Position numbers and translations under genes: made by a program
Assembly (NCBI GenBank): GCA_964444465.1
Contig: CAYUGZ010000002.1
Coordinates: forward strand, 1 to 58,448
Length of the DNA: 58,448 nucleotides
Direction of reading: 5' to 3'
DNA from: JACPNE01 sp964444465
Lineage (GTDB): Archaea; Nanobdellota; Nanobdellia; SCGC-AAA011-G17; JACPNG01
In this document: positions 31,725 through 38,975 of the stretch, in pieces
How positions within the stretch are numbered: the first letter of the stretch is position 1
Layout: every line of letters begins with the position of its first letter
The notes under the pieces: generated by a model
What the model was told of the DNA's origin: nothing
Database searches by the model: none
Seen by the model: the letters and a program-made list of their open reading frames with translations, nothing else

Positions 31725-32190
31725 TCTCAACATGATCTATTTGAGTTGTTATCTTAGCTTTTTTCCCATTCTTAAAACATAAAGGATTTTGTGTTTTTGG
31801 TTTTATATTCTCAATGTTATATACTGTTGTTCTATATGCATTAGTTGGAAGTAAAAATATATTTTTATTTGTATTTTCTAAAATAAATCTAAATCCAGGA
31901 TTTCCATCTAAAACAGCATTATTGTTAAGGGTTCCTTCTTTTTTGAAACAAATATAATCTATTTTAGAAGGTAATCTCATGTTTATTTCTTTACTACTCC
32001 CCTCATCTAAATAAAAAAAAGAATCTACATTTTTTCTTAAATCTGAGATAAATGTAGTTAGTTCAACAGTTTCTCCTACATCTTTTAGTTTGTATACATA
32101 ATTAAAACCCCATACAAGAATTAATGATCCAATTATCAATGCAAAAACATAGATAAATGGAGTGGATAAAAGTTGACCTCTCTTTTTCAT
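31711..32190 (-). CDS. Membrane protein with type IV pilin-like N-terminus
   Basis: The 159 residues start with MKKRGQLLSTPF, then one long hydrophobic helix (FIYVFALIIGSLILVWGFNYVY), then a beta-rich extracellular part with two Cys. Prepilin-like MKKRGQ... sequences before a helix are frequent in DPANN archaeal pilin-like proteins, but no clear peptidase site is present, so the pilin assignment is tentative. It is 25 bp downstream of the RNase P gene on the same strand. Confidence 0.55.
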   Translation of the reverse strand: MKKRGQLLSTPFIYVFALIIGSLILVWGFNYVYKLKDVGETVELTTFISDLRKNVDSFFYLDEGSSKEINMRLPSKIDYICFKKEGTLNNNAVLDGNPGFRFILENTNKNIFLLPTNAYRTTVYNIENIKPKTQNPLCFKNGKKAKITTQIDHVEISPA

Positions 32191-32215
32191 CTTAATTAAT
32201 TTATTTTTTGTTTAA

Positions 32216-32521
32216 TTAATGTTTCGTTTTAATGGGAAATCTCATGTATTTTTTACAATCTGAACAATAATATACAACTTTCTTATCTTTAGTTCTAATT
32301 CTTAAATTGACTCCAGATTTCAGATAATGATAACAATGTTTACAGAATTTCCTTTTTAATTCTCTAGGAATTCTTATTCTAGATTTCATTGCAATCTTTC
32401 TTGCTAAATTAATATATCTATTGGATAATTTAGGATTTTTTTTAAATGATTTATTTGCTTGTTCAAACAAAATATTAATTCTTTCTTTAGCGATTGTTTT
32501 AAGTTTATCATTAAATTTCAT
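32216..32521 (-). CDS. rnp4: RNase P protein component 4 (Rpp21)
   Basis: The 101-residue protein has basic N-terminal helices (KERINILFEQANKSF, LSNRYINLARKIAMKSR) and a zinc ribbon C60-x2-C63 and C86-x2-C89 (FCKHCYHYL, YYCSDCKKYMRFP). This is the Rpp21/Rpr2 pattern; with Rpp29 it supports the RNase P RNA in trimming tRNA 5' ends. Its start overlaps the end of the deacylase gene by 4 bp (32518-32521), so the two are co-transcribed. Confidence 0.94.
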   Translation of the reverse strand: MKFNDKLKTIAKERINILFEQANKSFKKNPKLSNRYINLARKIAMKSRIRIPRELKRKFCKHCYHYLKSGVNLRIRTKDKKVVYYCSDCKKYMRFPIKTKH

Positions 32522-33618
32522 CTTAGAAATTTAGTAAACTCCTTCATTCTTGTGTATGGATTAATAAATCTAAAAAAATTAAATAATAGTTTTGGAGGTA
32601 TCAAAACAATATTTTTTATTTCTTCTAAATCTCCTAAACTAATTATTTCTGCGTCTAATGGAATAAAATTTTTCCTTCCTTCAAAGTGCATTATAGATAG
32701 AATATTATCTCCTTTATCCACTTTATCATTCATTCTAGTAGAGAAAACAAATCCAGAGTGTTCTGCTTTAACTTCTTTTGTAGAATCTTTCAATGGATTG
32801 TAAACTGTTGCTAATAATTGTCCTTTTTTAACATTATTTCCTAAACTAACTTTTAAATCTAATATCCCTTCTACTTTAGATATGTATCCATGTCTATCAT
32901 CTAAAAAGAATTGTCTTAATGGAACTCTTATCATCCCATTTAACATATCATTGTATATTAAAATATTTTTTATTCCTACAATTGCTTCATCTATATACTT
33001 ATCATATAATCTCATAGCTCCTCCAACCTCCACAGTTAGAACATGAACTTTATGTTTTCTAAATGATTCTAATGCTAACATTCCTTGTTTAGCTTCTCTT
33101 CTCATTATAATTTCTGTTCCAAATACTTTTCCAAGTTCAAAACAAAATTCTTCTTTTTTATTTTTTGGAACTCTTGGATGAGGCAATAAAACATTATATT
33201 GTCCATCATGAACATCTATTCCTAAATCACATTTACTTACTATCTCTTTCATTAAATTATCAGCGATTTTATTAGATATAGTTTTTTTCTTAGAACTAAA
33301 AGATCTGTTTAAATCTTTATTATCGAATGGAATGTATCTTATCCTTTTATTAAAACCATATGGATTTAGTATAGGAAGAAAGATTATTGTTCCTTTTAAT
33401 CTATTAATGTTTAATTTTTTTATAAATCTATTAACAGTTTCAATTCCATTAATCTCATTTCCATGTATTCCTGAACATATAAAAATTGTTTTTCCTTCTT
33501 TTTTACCTTCAGCAATCATAATTGGAATCTCATAATTTTGATTTTTAGAAATTCTTCCTAAAATTAATTTACCTTTTGTTAATTTTCCTTTAATTGACTT
33601 ACAAGTTCCTATTTTCAT
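32518..33618 (-). CDS. Succinylglutamate desuccinylase/aspartoacylase-family zinc deacylase
   Basis: This 366-residue M14-like protein has zinc ligands His52 and Glu55 in SGIHGNEING, His137 in DVHDG and a Glu in VEVGG (residue 197). The conserved NPYGF and DLNRSF blocks are present. A C-terminal biotinyl-like beta domain (about 245-315) follows, as in AstE/AspA relatives with barrel-sandwich domains. Such enzymes deacylate N-acyl amino acids or peptide-like substrates; the real substrate is unclear. It is the first gene of the pair with RNase P component 4. Confidence 0.85.
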   Translation of the reverse strand: MKIGTCKSIKGKLTKGKLILGRISKNQNYEIPIMIAEGKKEGKTIFICSGIHGNEINGIETVNRFIKKLNINRLKGTIIFLPILNPYGFNKRIRYIPFDNKDLNRSFSSKKKTISNKIADNLMKEIVSKCDLGIDVHDGQYNVLLPHPRVPKNKKEEFCFELGKVFGTEIIMRREAKQGMLALESFRKHKVHVLTVEVGGAMRLYDKYIDEAIVGIKNILIYNDMLNGMIRVPLRQFFLDDRHGYISKVEGILDLKVSLGNNVKKGQLLATVYNPLKDSTKEVKAEHSGFVFSTRMNDKVDKGDNILSIMHFEGRKNFIPLDAEIISLGDLEEIKNIVLIPPKLLFNFFRFINPYTRMKEFTKFLR

Positions 33619-33668
33619 TTATTTTAATTATTAATTAAATTAATAAGTTTAATGAATTGTTTAAATCT

Positions 33669-34079
33669 ATGAAATTAGTAATGGCTTTTGGAAGTTTTGA
33701 TTTGATTCATCCTGGACATTTGTATTATTTGAAAGAATCAAAGAAGTATGGAGATAAATTGATAGTAGGAGTGGCAACTGATCAAAATATTTTAGAACTT
33801 AAAGGTAGAAAGCCTTTGTACAATGAAAAAGAAAGATTACTTGAAGTTAAGAATCTTAATATTGCTGATGAGGTTAGATTAGGAAATGATAATAGAAATG
33901 TTTATGATATTCTTGAAGAGGTTAATCCAAATGTTATTTGTTTAGGATATGATCAAAAGCCAAGTAATGAAGAATTAAAAAAAGAGTTAAAATTAAGAAA
34001 GATTAATGCAGAAATTATAAGAATTGATGCATTCAATCCAGAAAAATATAAATCTTCAAAGTTAAAAGGATTAATTTAA
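33669..34079 (+). CDS. ribL: Cytidylyltransferase-like protein, probable FAD synthase (RibL)
   Basis: The 136 residues open MKLVMAFGSFDLIHPGHLYYL, with HxGH at residues 14-17, and show KGRKPLYNEKERLLEVK and LGYDQKP. These are typical of short archaeal nucleotidyltransferases of the RibL/TagD type. RibL adenylates FMN to make FAD in archaea; glycerol-3-phosphate cytidylyltransferase is the alternative. The ISSTxIR end motif is replaced by KSSKLKG. ATG 33669 is used instead of TTG 33657. Confidence 0.8.
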   Translation: MKLVMAFGSFDLIHPGHLYYLKESKKYGDKLIVGVATDQNILELKGRKPLYNEKERLLEVKNLNIADEVRLGNDNRNVYDILEEVNPNVICLGYDQKPSNEELKKELKLRKINAEIIRIDAFNPEKYKSSKLKGLI

Positions 34080-34149
34080 TTAAAGTAAGATAAATTTTCC
34101 ACCAACCCCTTTAGAAAATTTATTAAAATCATAAGGATTTAATAATGAT

Positions 34150-34623
34150 ATGGATGAATATTTAAAAAAAAGACCTCAAAAAAAGTTTTTTCGAAAAGAG
34201 AAGGTTGATTCACTCAGAAATCGAGTTATTAATAAAATTAAATCAAAGTTATTGCCTAATGATAAAATAATTAAAATCATCTTAATTGGTTCATCTATCA
34301 AATATTCATTTGGAAAATAGGATCCACCTGGATTCAGGGGAAGTTTATTTTCTGATTTTGATTTTATTGTGTTTGTTGAAGATGATTTTAAAATACCTAA
34401 ATGGCTTGATGGAGGGCCAGATGGAAAACCTTTTCCAGATGATAGTATGAATTTATCTTATAGAAATAAGAAGTTCATTGATGATAAATATGATATTGAG
34501 GTTTTTTTTATTAGAAAATCAAATATGCAAGATTCTAAAATTCAAGAATTTGGAGAACTTGCAGGAATTCCTATGGTTTCTGATACTAAACATAAACATT
34601 TAATTGTATATAAAAAGAATTAG
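34150..34623 (+). pseudogene. Nucleotidyltransferase gene with in-frame TAG
   Basis: One reading frame of 158 codons runs from ATG 34150 to the TAA at 34621-34623, broken only by TAG at 34318-34320 (codon 57). Before the stop it reads IKIILIGSSIKYSFGK, and after it PPGFRGSLFSDFDFIVFVEDD. Together these form a nucleotidyltransferase active site (GS ... D-x-D) with the stop between its two halves. The later part is intact (YDIEVFFIR). A TAT-to-TAG mutation would explain it, or the codon is read through. A TATA-like AAATTTATTAAAAT (about 34117-34129) lies upstream. The 3' end overlaps the convergent peptidase by 4 bp. Confidence 0.6.
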
Positions 34624-35102
34624 ATTTGGTTAAGATATTTTGTAGAGTTTAACAAACCTTTTGGCATTTTTCTTTTATACCATCTTGTTGTTGTTTTTGG
34701 CAATCTAGAATGATATTCAAAATGCAGCATAGTGTGCTTTGGCTTATCTGAAAAAATTCTTCCTACCTTGGCAATTGTTTGTCCTGCTTTGATTTTTTGC
34801 CCAATTTTTATTTTGGGTTTTTGTATTTCACAATACAAAGCAAAATTACCATTTTCATGTTGAATTGCTATTGCATATGTATCTTCATATTTATTGAATT
34901 TATCTAATTTAGGATATGTAAAAAGAAAAATATTCTTAACTATTCCAGATTCAATTGATATGACTTTTGAACCATAACTTGCCAAAATATCCGTTCCACA
35001 ATGAAATCTTCCATCTTCTTTATTCCTAGCAAATCCTCGTTTAGATTTTGATTTAGGAATATTTTTCTTTATTGATGGTACAGGCCAAAATATTTTTTTC
35101 AT
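34620..35102 (-). CDS. M23-family (LytM-like) peptidase domain protein
   Basis: The 160 residues have the M23 zinc-site pattern: RFHCGTDIL with His34 and Asp38, GSKVISIESGIV, a QHENGNFALY strand, a GQKIKAGQTIAKVG block and TMLHFEYH (the HxH motif). M23 enzymes cut peptidoglycan crosslinks in bacteria. In an archaeon without peptidoglycan the substrate might be host or neighbour wall, or another peptide. No signal peptide is evident. A TATA box (35125-35134, minus strand) about 28 nt before the ATG fixes the start at 35102 rather than 35126. Confidence 0.78.
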   Translation of the reverse strand: MKKIFWPVPSIKKNIPKSKSKRGFARNKEDGRFHCGTDILASYGSKVISIESGIVKNIFLFTYPKLDKFNKYEDTYAIAIQHENGNFALYCEIQKPKIKIGQKIKAGQTIAKVGRIFSDKPKHTMLHFEYHSRLPKTTTRWYKRKMPKGLLNSTKYLNQI

Positions 35103-35124
35103 ATTACAATTAAATTTAGATAGC

Positions 35125-35134
35125 ATATATAAAT
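35125..35134 (-). promoter_or_regulatory. TATA box for M23 peptidase gene
   Basis: The minus-strand sequence ATTTATATAT lies about 28 nt upstream of the ATG at 35102 and includes the position of an alternative upstream ATG, arguing against that longer start. Confidence 0.45.
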
Positions 35135-35157
35135 TTTTTCAAAAGAATTGTATGTTC

Positions 35158-35206
35158 AACGTTTAGCTGTGGTAAAAAATAATAAGAAGATTATAGCTAA
35201 AACGTT
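35158..35206. repeat. Imperfect inverted repeat downstream of 5S rRNA
   Basis: AACGTTTAGCT (35158-35168) and AGCTAAAACGTT (35195-35206) can pair with one bulged base around a 26-nt A/T-rich loop. The 10-mer CTAAAACGTT of the right arm recurs inside the 5S gene at 35267-35276. It may act in 3' processing or termination of the 5S transcript. Confidence 0.45.
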
Positions 35207-35220
35207 ATCATGATAAAAAG

Positions 35221-35342
35221 AGTGATGAACAGCATTCCAGAGTTCCCGCTCAAAGAGCAGTACAATCTAAAACGTTGACCTGTTTCACTGCCGAGTTCGG
35301 AATGGGATCGGGTGGTTCCAGATCACTATGGCCGTCCACCAA
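35221..35342 (-). rRNA. rrf: 5S ribosomal RNA
   Basis: Read on the minus strand it begins near TTGGTGGACGGCCATAG and contains ACCCGATCCCATTCCGAAC and CTCGGCAGTGAAAC, the most conserved 5S segments. It ends near TGCTGTTCATCACT. Helix I pairs TGGTGGACGG at the 5' end with CTGTTCATCA at the 3' end over 10 bp, giving a length of about 122 nt. No 16S or 23S gene is near, so the 5S is a separate unit. A TATA box (35361-35370) lies about 24 nt upstream. Exact ends are estimated. Confidence 0.95.
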
Positions 35343-35360
35343 CATTATTAGAAATTATCT

Positions 35361-35370
35361 ATTTATAAAA
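35361..35370 (-). promoter_or_regulatory. TATA box for 5S rRNA
   Basis: Plus-strand ATTTATAAAA lies about 24 nt before the predicted 5S 5' end at 35342, the spacing expected of an archaeal promoter. Confidence 0.5.
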
Positions 35371-35383
35371 CTAACTCTTATTA

Positions 35384-35815
35384 TCATCTTTGAACTATAT
35401 CTTTTTCTTTTATACCATAAGTTCCTAATGTCCCATGATACAAACCTAATAATTGGTTTCTATTTTTTCTATGAAATCCTTTAGGAGGTTTGATTCCATT
35501 TGCTCTATAAAAATCTCCTAACCACATTTTCATCATACCCACTGTATCTCTTGGAGGTTCAGTCATCCCAGGAACAATATACTTTGTTTTCTTTTCTATA
35601 ACTCCTTTTTCATCAGGCAAAGTACCTAATCTTGTCATTCTTTCAGTAGTATATCTTTCATATAATTCTTTTTCAATAGAGCCCTCAGGATAGTCAGTAT
35701 TCTCACCTAAATGATCAACTATCTCCCCAAATGCTTGAAATGCTCTACCCTCAATAGCTAATTCTTTATCTTCTATAATCTTTTCATAAGTCCTTTCTTC
35801 TAAATCAATTGTCAT
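35384..35815 (-). CDS. Unknown protein of about 143 residues
   Basis: A soluble acidic/helical protein beginning MTIDLEERTYEKIIEDKELA, with a conserved-looking middle (AFQAFGEIVDHLGENTDYPEG), RMTRLGTLPDEKG and an aromatic/basic C-terminus (PPKGFHRKNRNQLLGLYHGT). I recognise no family. ATG 35815 is preferred over the TTG at 35866 whose extension is hydrophobic and atypical. It lies between Pth2 and the 5S gene on the same strand and may be expressed from its own promoter. Confidence 0.55.
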   Translation of the reverse strand: MTIDLEERTYEKIIEDKELAIEGRAFQAFGEIVDHLGENTDYPEGSIEKELYERYTTERMTRLGTLPDEKGVIEKKTKYIVPGMTEPPRDTVGMMKMWLGDFYRANGIKPPKGFHRKNRNQLLGLYHGTLGTYGIKEKDIVQR

Positions 35816-35875
35816 ATAATAAAAGAGCAAATCTAACTTATAAATCTTTCTATTATTTACTACCAAATAATAGTA

Positions 35876-36220
35876 CTAATTAACAGTCTTAAGAATCTTA
35901 GTTATCTTATCAATTTTTTCTTCTTTATCAGGACCTATCCCCAAACAAGTTATTGTAGGTTTTTTAAAGAAAGTTTTTCCAGCATCTTTAATTAAAGCTG
36001 TAGTTAATCCTTCTTTTTTAGCTAGTTGATTAAATTTTATTAACTCTTTATTATCCTTAACAGCCAATACAACTTTCTTTCCACTAGATTTTTCCAACCA
36101 TTCATCTACTTTTTTTCTCTTAGATTTTAGAACAACATCTACAGCTGCATGAGCACATTGAGCACCAGATTTTCCAATAGGCATCTTCAAATCTTTCCTC
36201 AATAAGATAACTAGTTTCAT
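35876..36220 (-). CDS. pth2: Peptidyl-tRNA hydrolase (archaeal type, Pth2)
   Basis: This 114-residue enzyme frees tRNA from peptidyl-tRNA released by stalled ribosomes. It contains KLVILLRKDLKMPIGKSGAQCAHAA, the Pth2 signature (K-x-x-x-G-K-x-A-A-Q-x-x-H-A), TALIKDAGKT and PTITCLGIGP. A TATA box at 36239-36249 can be read in both directions and may serve both this gene and tRNA-Pro. Confidence 0.96.
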   Translation of the reverse strand: MKLVILLRKDLKMPIGKSGAQCAHAAVDVVLKSKRKKVDEWLEKSSGKKVVLAVKDNKELIKFNQLAKKEGLTTALIKDAGKTFFKKPTITCLGIGPDKEEKIDKITKILKTVN

Positions 36221-36238
36221 AATATTACCATTAATAAT

Positions 36239-36249
36239 GTTTATAAATA
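36239..36249 (+). promoter_or_regulatory. TATA box for tRNA-Pro (and possibly pth2)
   Basis: GTTTATAAATA is about 32 nt before the tRNA 5' end at 36276. Its near-palindromic core also lies about 23 nt before the pth2 ATG on the other strand. Confidence 0.5.
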
Positions 36250-36275
36250 GTTTTTGTTTTTCTTTAGCATATTAT

Positions 36276-36349
36276 GGGGCTGTGGTGTAGCTTGGCTAGC
36301 ATTTCAGGTTTGGGGCCTGAGGACCCCGGTTCAAATCCGGGCAGCCCCA
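36276..36349 (+). tRNA. tRNA-Pro (anticodon TGG)
   Basis: The acceptor stem GGGGCTG pairs with CAGCCCC and the discriminator is A. The anticodon stem TCAGG/CCTGA encloses TTTGGGG, giving anticodon TGG, and CCCCGGTTCAAATCCGGG forms the T arm. The CCA end is not encoded. A run of six T (36350-36355) follows and could be the terminator. Confidence 0.95.
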
Positions 36350-36355
36350 TTTTTT
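36350..36355 (+). terminator. Oligo-T terminator after tRNA-Pro
   Basis: Six consecutive T directly after the discriminator base, the usual archaeal signal for ending a short RNA transcript. Confidence 0.4.
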
Positions 36356-36406
36356 CAAGATATAGCTTATAGAAAGATTTTTAAAACAACCTAAGCCCAG
36401 AATAAA

Positions 36407-36616
36407 ATGAATACTAAGAAAGTAGGGTCTGCAGGAAGATTCGGTGTAAGATATGGAAGAAAGATAAGACAAAGAGTTTTTGATATTGAAATTAAACAAA
36501 GACAATGGCATAAATGTCCTTATTGTCTAAAATCAAGAGTTAAAAGATTAGCAATTGGAATCTGGGAATGCAGATCTTGTGACTCAAAATTTACAGGAAG
36601 AGCTTATGAGGTGTGA
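36407..36616 (+). CDS. rpl37ae: Ribosomal protein L37Ae (L43)
   Basis: The 69-residue protein starts MNTKKVGSAGRFGVRYGRKI and has a zinc ribbon with C-x2-C pairs CPYC and CRSC, as in archaeal/eukaryotic L37Ae. It heads the cluster L37Ae-rpoP-unknown-pfdB-UPF0147, a familiar archaeal gene order; rpoP follows by 2 bp. Confidence 0.95.
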   Translation: MNTKKVGSAGRFGVRYGRKIRQRVFDIEIKQRQWHKCPYCLKSRVKRLAIGIWECRSCDSKFTGRAYEV

Positions 36617-36618
36617 AA

Positions 36619-36756
36619 ATGAAATCTTACAAATGTTTACATTGTGAAAATATGATAAAAGATGAGTATATAAGAAAGAAAATTAGATGTCCTTATTGTG
36701 GGGCTAAGATATTATACAAGACTAGAACAGCAACTACTGAAGTAAAAGCAGTATAA
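36619..36756 (+). CDS. rpoP: RNA polymerase subunit P (Rpb12 homologue)
   Basis: This 45-residue zinc protein begins MKSYKCLHCENM and contains CPYCGAKILYKTR, giving the C-x2-C...C-x2-C zinc site and the conserved R-C-P-Y-C-G core of RpoP/Rpb12. It is below the length usually reported by gene finders. It starts 2 bp after L37Ae, its standard neighbour. Confidence 0.95.
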   Translation: MKSYKCLHCENMIKDEYIRKKIRCPYCGAKILYKTRTATTEVKAV

Positions 36757-36767
36757 AGGAATAAAAA

Positions 36768-37157
36768 ATGTCAGAATTATATTTATATGACCACTCTATA
36801 TTTAGGTATGGATCTAGAGCAAGAGATTTTAATCAGCCTTTAATTATTAGTAAAAAGATTGTGACTGAAAAGCAAATTAGTCGGAGAGGGGCTAGAAGAT
36901 ATGCTCTGGAAGAATCTGGATTTTATGGTCGAAATGAAGATAGATTAGTTTTAATTTTAGATAGTTTAGATTTTGAAGAAGTAATCCATCAGCCCGAGGG
37001 ATGGAGTAAAAATGATACCACAACAGATTTTAAGTTTGTTTTTAAAGGAAGAGTTACCCAAGAAGAATTAGAGATGGCATTGATACTACTTCCAAAATTT
37101 GGTGTAAATGCACCAGAAAAATTAACCCTAGAAGAAACAGCTGAATTACCAGTATAA
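36768..37157 (+). CDS. Unknown protein between rpoP and prefoldin beta
   Basis: The 129 residues show a basic N-terminal part (RYGSRARDFN, QISRRGARRYALEE), a central strand segment (RLVLILDSLDFEEVIH), a FKFVFKGRVT strand and a C-terminal helix. No family is recognised. In many archaea this position is held by the KEOPS subunit Pcc1, but the length and sequence do not fit Pcc1 (about 80 residues). It lies 11 bp after rpoP and 1 bp before pfdB, so it is part of the operon. A function in translation or chaperone work is only inferred. Confidence 0.6.
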   Translation: MSELYLYDHSIFRYGSRARDFNQPLIISKKIVTEKQISRRGARRYALEESGFYGRNEDRLVLILDSLDFEEVIHQPEGWSKNDTTTDFKFVFKGRVTQEELEMALILLPKFGVNAPEKLTLEETAELPV

Positions 37158-37158
37158 A

Positions 37159-37491
37159 ATGGATGTATCTAAAGAAACAGAAAAAGATATTGCACAATTA
37201 CAATTAATAGAACAAAATTTACAAAATTTCTTAGCACAGAAACAAACTTTTCAAACACAATTGTTAGAAATTGATAATGCATTAAAAGAGTTAAATTCTA
37301 CAAAAGAAGATTCCTATAAGATTATAGGAAATATTATGATTAAAGATAAGAAAGAAAATTTAGTTAAAGAATTACAATCTAAAAAAGAGATTGTTGAACT
37401 GAGATTAAAATCATTAGATAAACAAGAAACAAAGATTAAAGATAAAGCTGAAGAGCTACAAAAAAAAGTTGTTAAAGAATTAGAAAAGTAA
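37159..37491 (+). CDS. pfdB: Prefoldin beta subunit
   Basis: The 110 residues form two long coiled-coil helices (QLQLIEQNLQNFLAQKQTF... and ...KSLDKQETKIKDKAEELQK) joined by the beta hairpin DSYKIIGNIMIKDKK. This is the prefoldin beta/Gim pattern: tentacle helices that hand unfolded proteins to the thermosome, also encoded in this window. It is 12 bp upstream of a UPF0147 gene. Confidence 0.94.
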   Translation: MDVSKETEKDIAQLQLIEQNLQNFLAQKQTFQTQLLEIDNALKELNSTKEDSYKIIGNIMIKDKKENLVKELQSKKEIVELRLKSLDKQETKIKDKAEELQKKVVKELEK

Positions 37492-37503
37492 AAAGAGATT
37501 AAG

Positions 37504-37746
37504 ATGGATACAATGAAAGAAGTAATAGAGTTGTTAGTACAACTAGAACAAGAGGGAACACTTCCTAAAAATATAAGATCAAAAATTAAAAATACAATGA
37601 ATTTGTTAGATGAGAATCTAGATGTAGCAATAAAGATAGATAAATCTTTACAAGAACTAGATGAAATCGCAGAAGATCCTAATGTTCCAAGTTATGCTAG
37701 AACACAAATATGGAATGTAATGAGTTTATTAGAGAGTAGAAAATAA
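37504..37746 (+). CDS. UPF0147 family protein
   Basis: The 80-residue acidic helical protein has MKEVIELLVQLEQEGTLPKNIR and the typical end EIAEDPNVPSYARTQIWNVMSLLES, the signature of UPF0147, a family conserved across archaea next to prefoldin with no assigned function. A second in-frame ATG at 37513 is a plausible start. Confidence 0.9.
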   Translation: MDTMKEVIELLVQLEQEGTLPKNIRSKIKNTMNLLDENLDVAIKIDKSLQELDEIAEDPNVPSYARTQIWNVMSLLESRK

Positions 37747-37765
37747 ATTGTAGTCTATAGAAATA

Positions 37766-37777
37766 TTTATATATAAA
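37766..37777 (+). promoter_or_regulatory. TATA box for sepF
   Basis: TTTATATATAAA lies about 37 nt before the preferred ATG at 37809, leaving a short leader; the in-frame TTG at 37794 lies about 22 nt downstream. Confidence 0.45.
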
Positions 37778-37808
37778 GGCCATTTATAATCATTTGGGAG
37801 AAACAACA

Positions 37809-38210
37809 ATGAAGAAAGCTTTAGAAAAAATTAAAGATATGACAGACAGACTTATGCGTAATACTTCTTATTCTGATGATGAATTTAGTGAAGATTATTT
37901 ATACATAGATACAGATAAAGATACAGGGGATAGATCAAGAATCTTAGTAAGACCTTATACTATTGAAGAATTTGATGACATCAAACCTGCTTTAGATGCA
38001 TTAAGAGAAGGATATACTATCGCTTTAATCAACATAAGAATGTTAAAAGATAAAGATATTGTTGAATTAAAAAGAGCCATTAACAAAATTAAAAAAACAT
38101 GTGATGCTATTGAAGGAGATATTGCAGGTTTTGGTGATGATTGGATTGTAGTCACTCCAGGATTCGCTAGAGTACATAGAAATAAAGAAACAGCAGAAGT
38201 AAAAGAATAA
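37809..38210 (+). CDS. sepF: SepF, archaeal cell division protein
   Basis: The 133-residue protein has an N-terminal amphipathic helix (KKALEKIKDMTDRLM) that would bind the membrane, an acidic linker, and the SepF core: ILVRPYTIEEFDDIKPALDALREGYTIALINI, then AIEGDIAGFGDDWIVVTP. SepF anchors FtsZ to the membrane in archaea. ftsZ itself is not in the window. An in-frame TTG at 37794 is an alternative start. Confidence 0.9.
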   Translation: MKKALEKIKDMTDRLMRNTSYSDDEFSEDYLYIDTDKDTGDRSRILVRPYTIEEFDDIKPALDALREGYTIALINIRMLKDKDIVELKRAINKIKKTCDAIEGDIAGFGDDWIVVTPGFARVHRNKETAEVKE

Positions 38211-38264
38211 TTCTATACATAATAATATTTTTATATCTATAAATCTAGAGTATAGTGATAATTG

Positions 38265-38975
38265 ATGAAACCAATAATAAAATTAGAAGATGTTTGGAAG
38301 ATTTATGAACTTGGAGAGGTTAAAGTAGAAGCTTTAAGAGGTTTAAATTTAGAAGTTTACAAAGGAGAGTTCTTAACTGTTTTTGGTAAGTCTGGTTCTG
38401 GTAAATCTACTGCATTAAATATGATTGGAGCTTTAGACATTCCAACAAAAGGAAGGATATACTTAGATGGGAAAAATATCTCAAGATTAGAAGAATCTGA
38501 TTTAGCTCAACTAAGAGGGAAGAAGATTGGTTTTGTATTTCAAACTTTTAATTTAATCCCTAGTTTAACAGCATTAGAGAATGTTATGTTACCAATGGTT
38601 TTTCAAGAGATGATAAGAGCTGAAAGAATAAAAAGAGCTGAAAAATTATTAAAAGATGTTCAATTAGAGCATAGAGTAAATCACAAACCTAATGAGTTAA
38701 GTGGTGGAGAACGTCAAAGAGTTTCTATTGCAAGGGCTTTAGCTAATAATCCAGATGTAGTACTAGCAGATGAACCAACAGGAAATTTAGATTCTAAAAC
38801 TGGGGATGAAATAATGAGTTTATTTGTGAATTTAAATAAAAAATTTAAGAAAACAATCATAATGGTTACTCATGATATGTCTTTAATCAAATTTTCACAA
38901 AGAACTTACATTTTAAAGGATGGAAAAGATATAAAAACTATAAAAGGTAAGATAACTAGAGAGATGATTGCATGA
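38265..38975 (+). CDS. ABC transporter ATP-binding protein (MacB/LolD type)
   Basis: The 236-residue ATPase has Walker A GKSGSGKST, the Q loop VFQTFNLIP, the signature LSGGERQ, Walker B VVLADEPTGNLDS and the switch His in VTHD. The NLIPSLTALENV block is typical of MacB/LolD/FtsE exporters. It is followed by a surface protein and two FtsX-like permeases with overlapping ends, forming a four-gene exporter operon. ATG 38265 is taken over TTG 38262. Confidence 0.95.
   Translation: MKPIIKLEDVWKIYELGEVKVEALRGLNLEVYKGEFLTVFGKSGSGKSTALNMIGALDIPTKGRIYLDGKNISRLEESDLAQLRGKKIGFVFQTFNLIPSLTALENVMLPMVFQEMIRAERIKRAEKLLKDVQLEHRVNHKPNELSGGERQRVSIARALANNPDVVLADEPTGNLDSKTGDEIMSLFVNLNKKFKKTIIMVTHDMSLIKFSQRTYILKDGKDIKTIKGKITREMIA

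Noticed and set aside
32459..32803. Plus-strand ORF opposite RNase P component 4 and deacylase
   Set aside because: Both minus-strand genes have clear zinc motifs, so this is a shadow.
35275..35484. 69-codon plus-strand ORF across the 5S rRNA
   Set aside because: It is the antisense of 5S and of the unknown gene at 35384-35815; no start signal.
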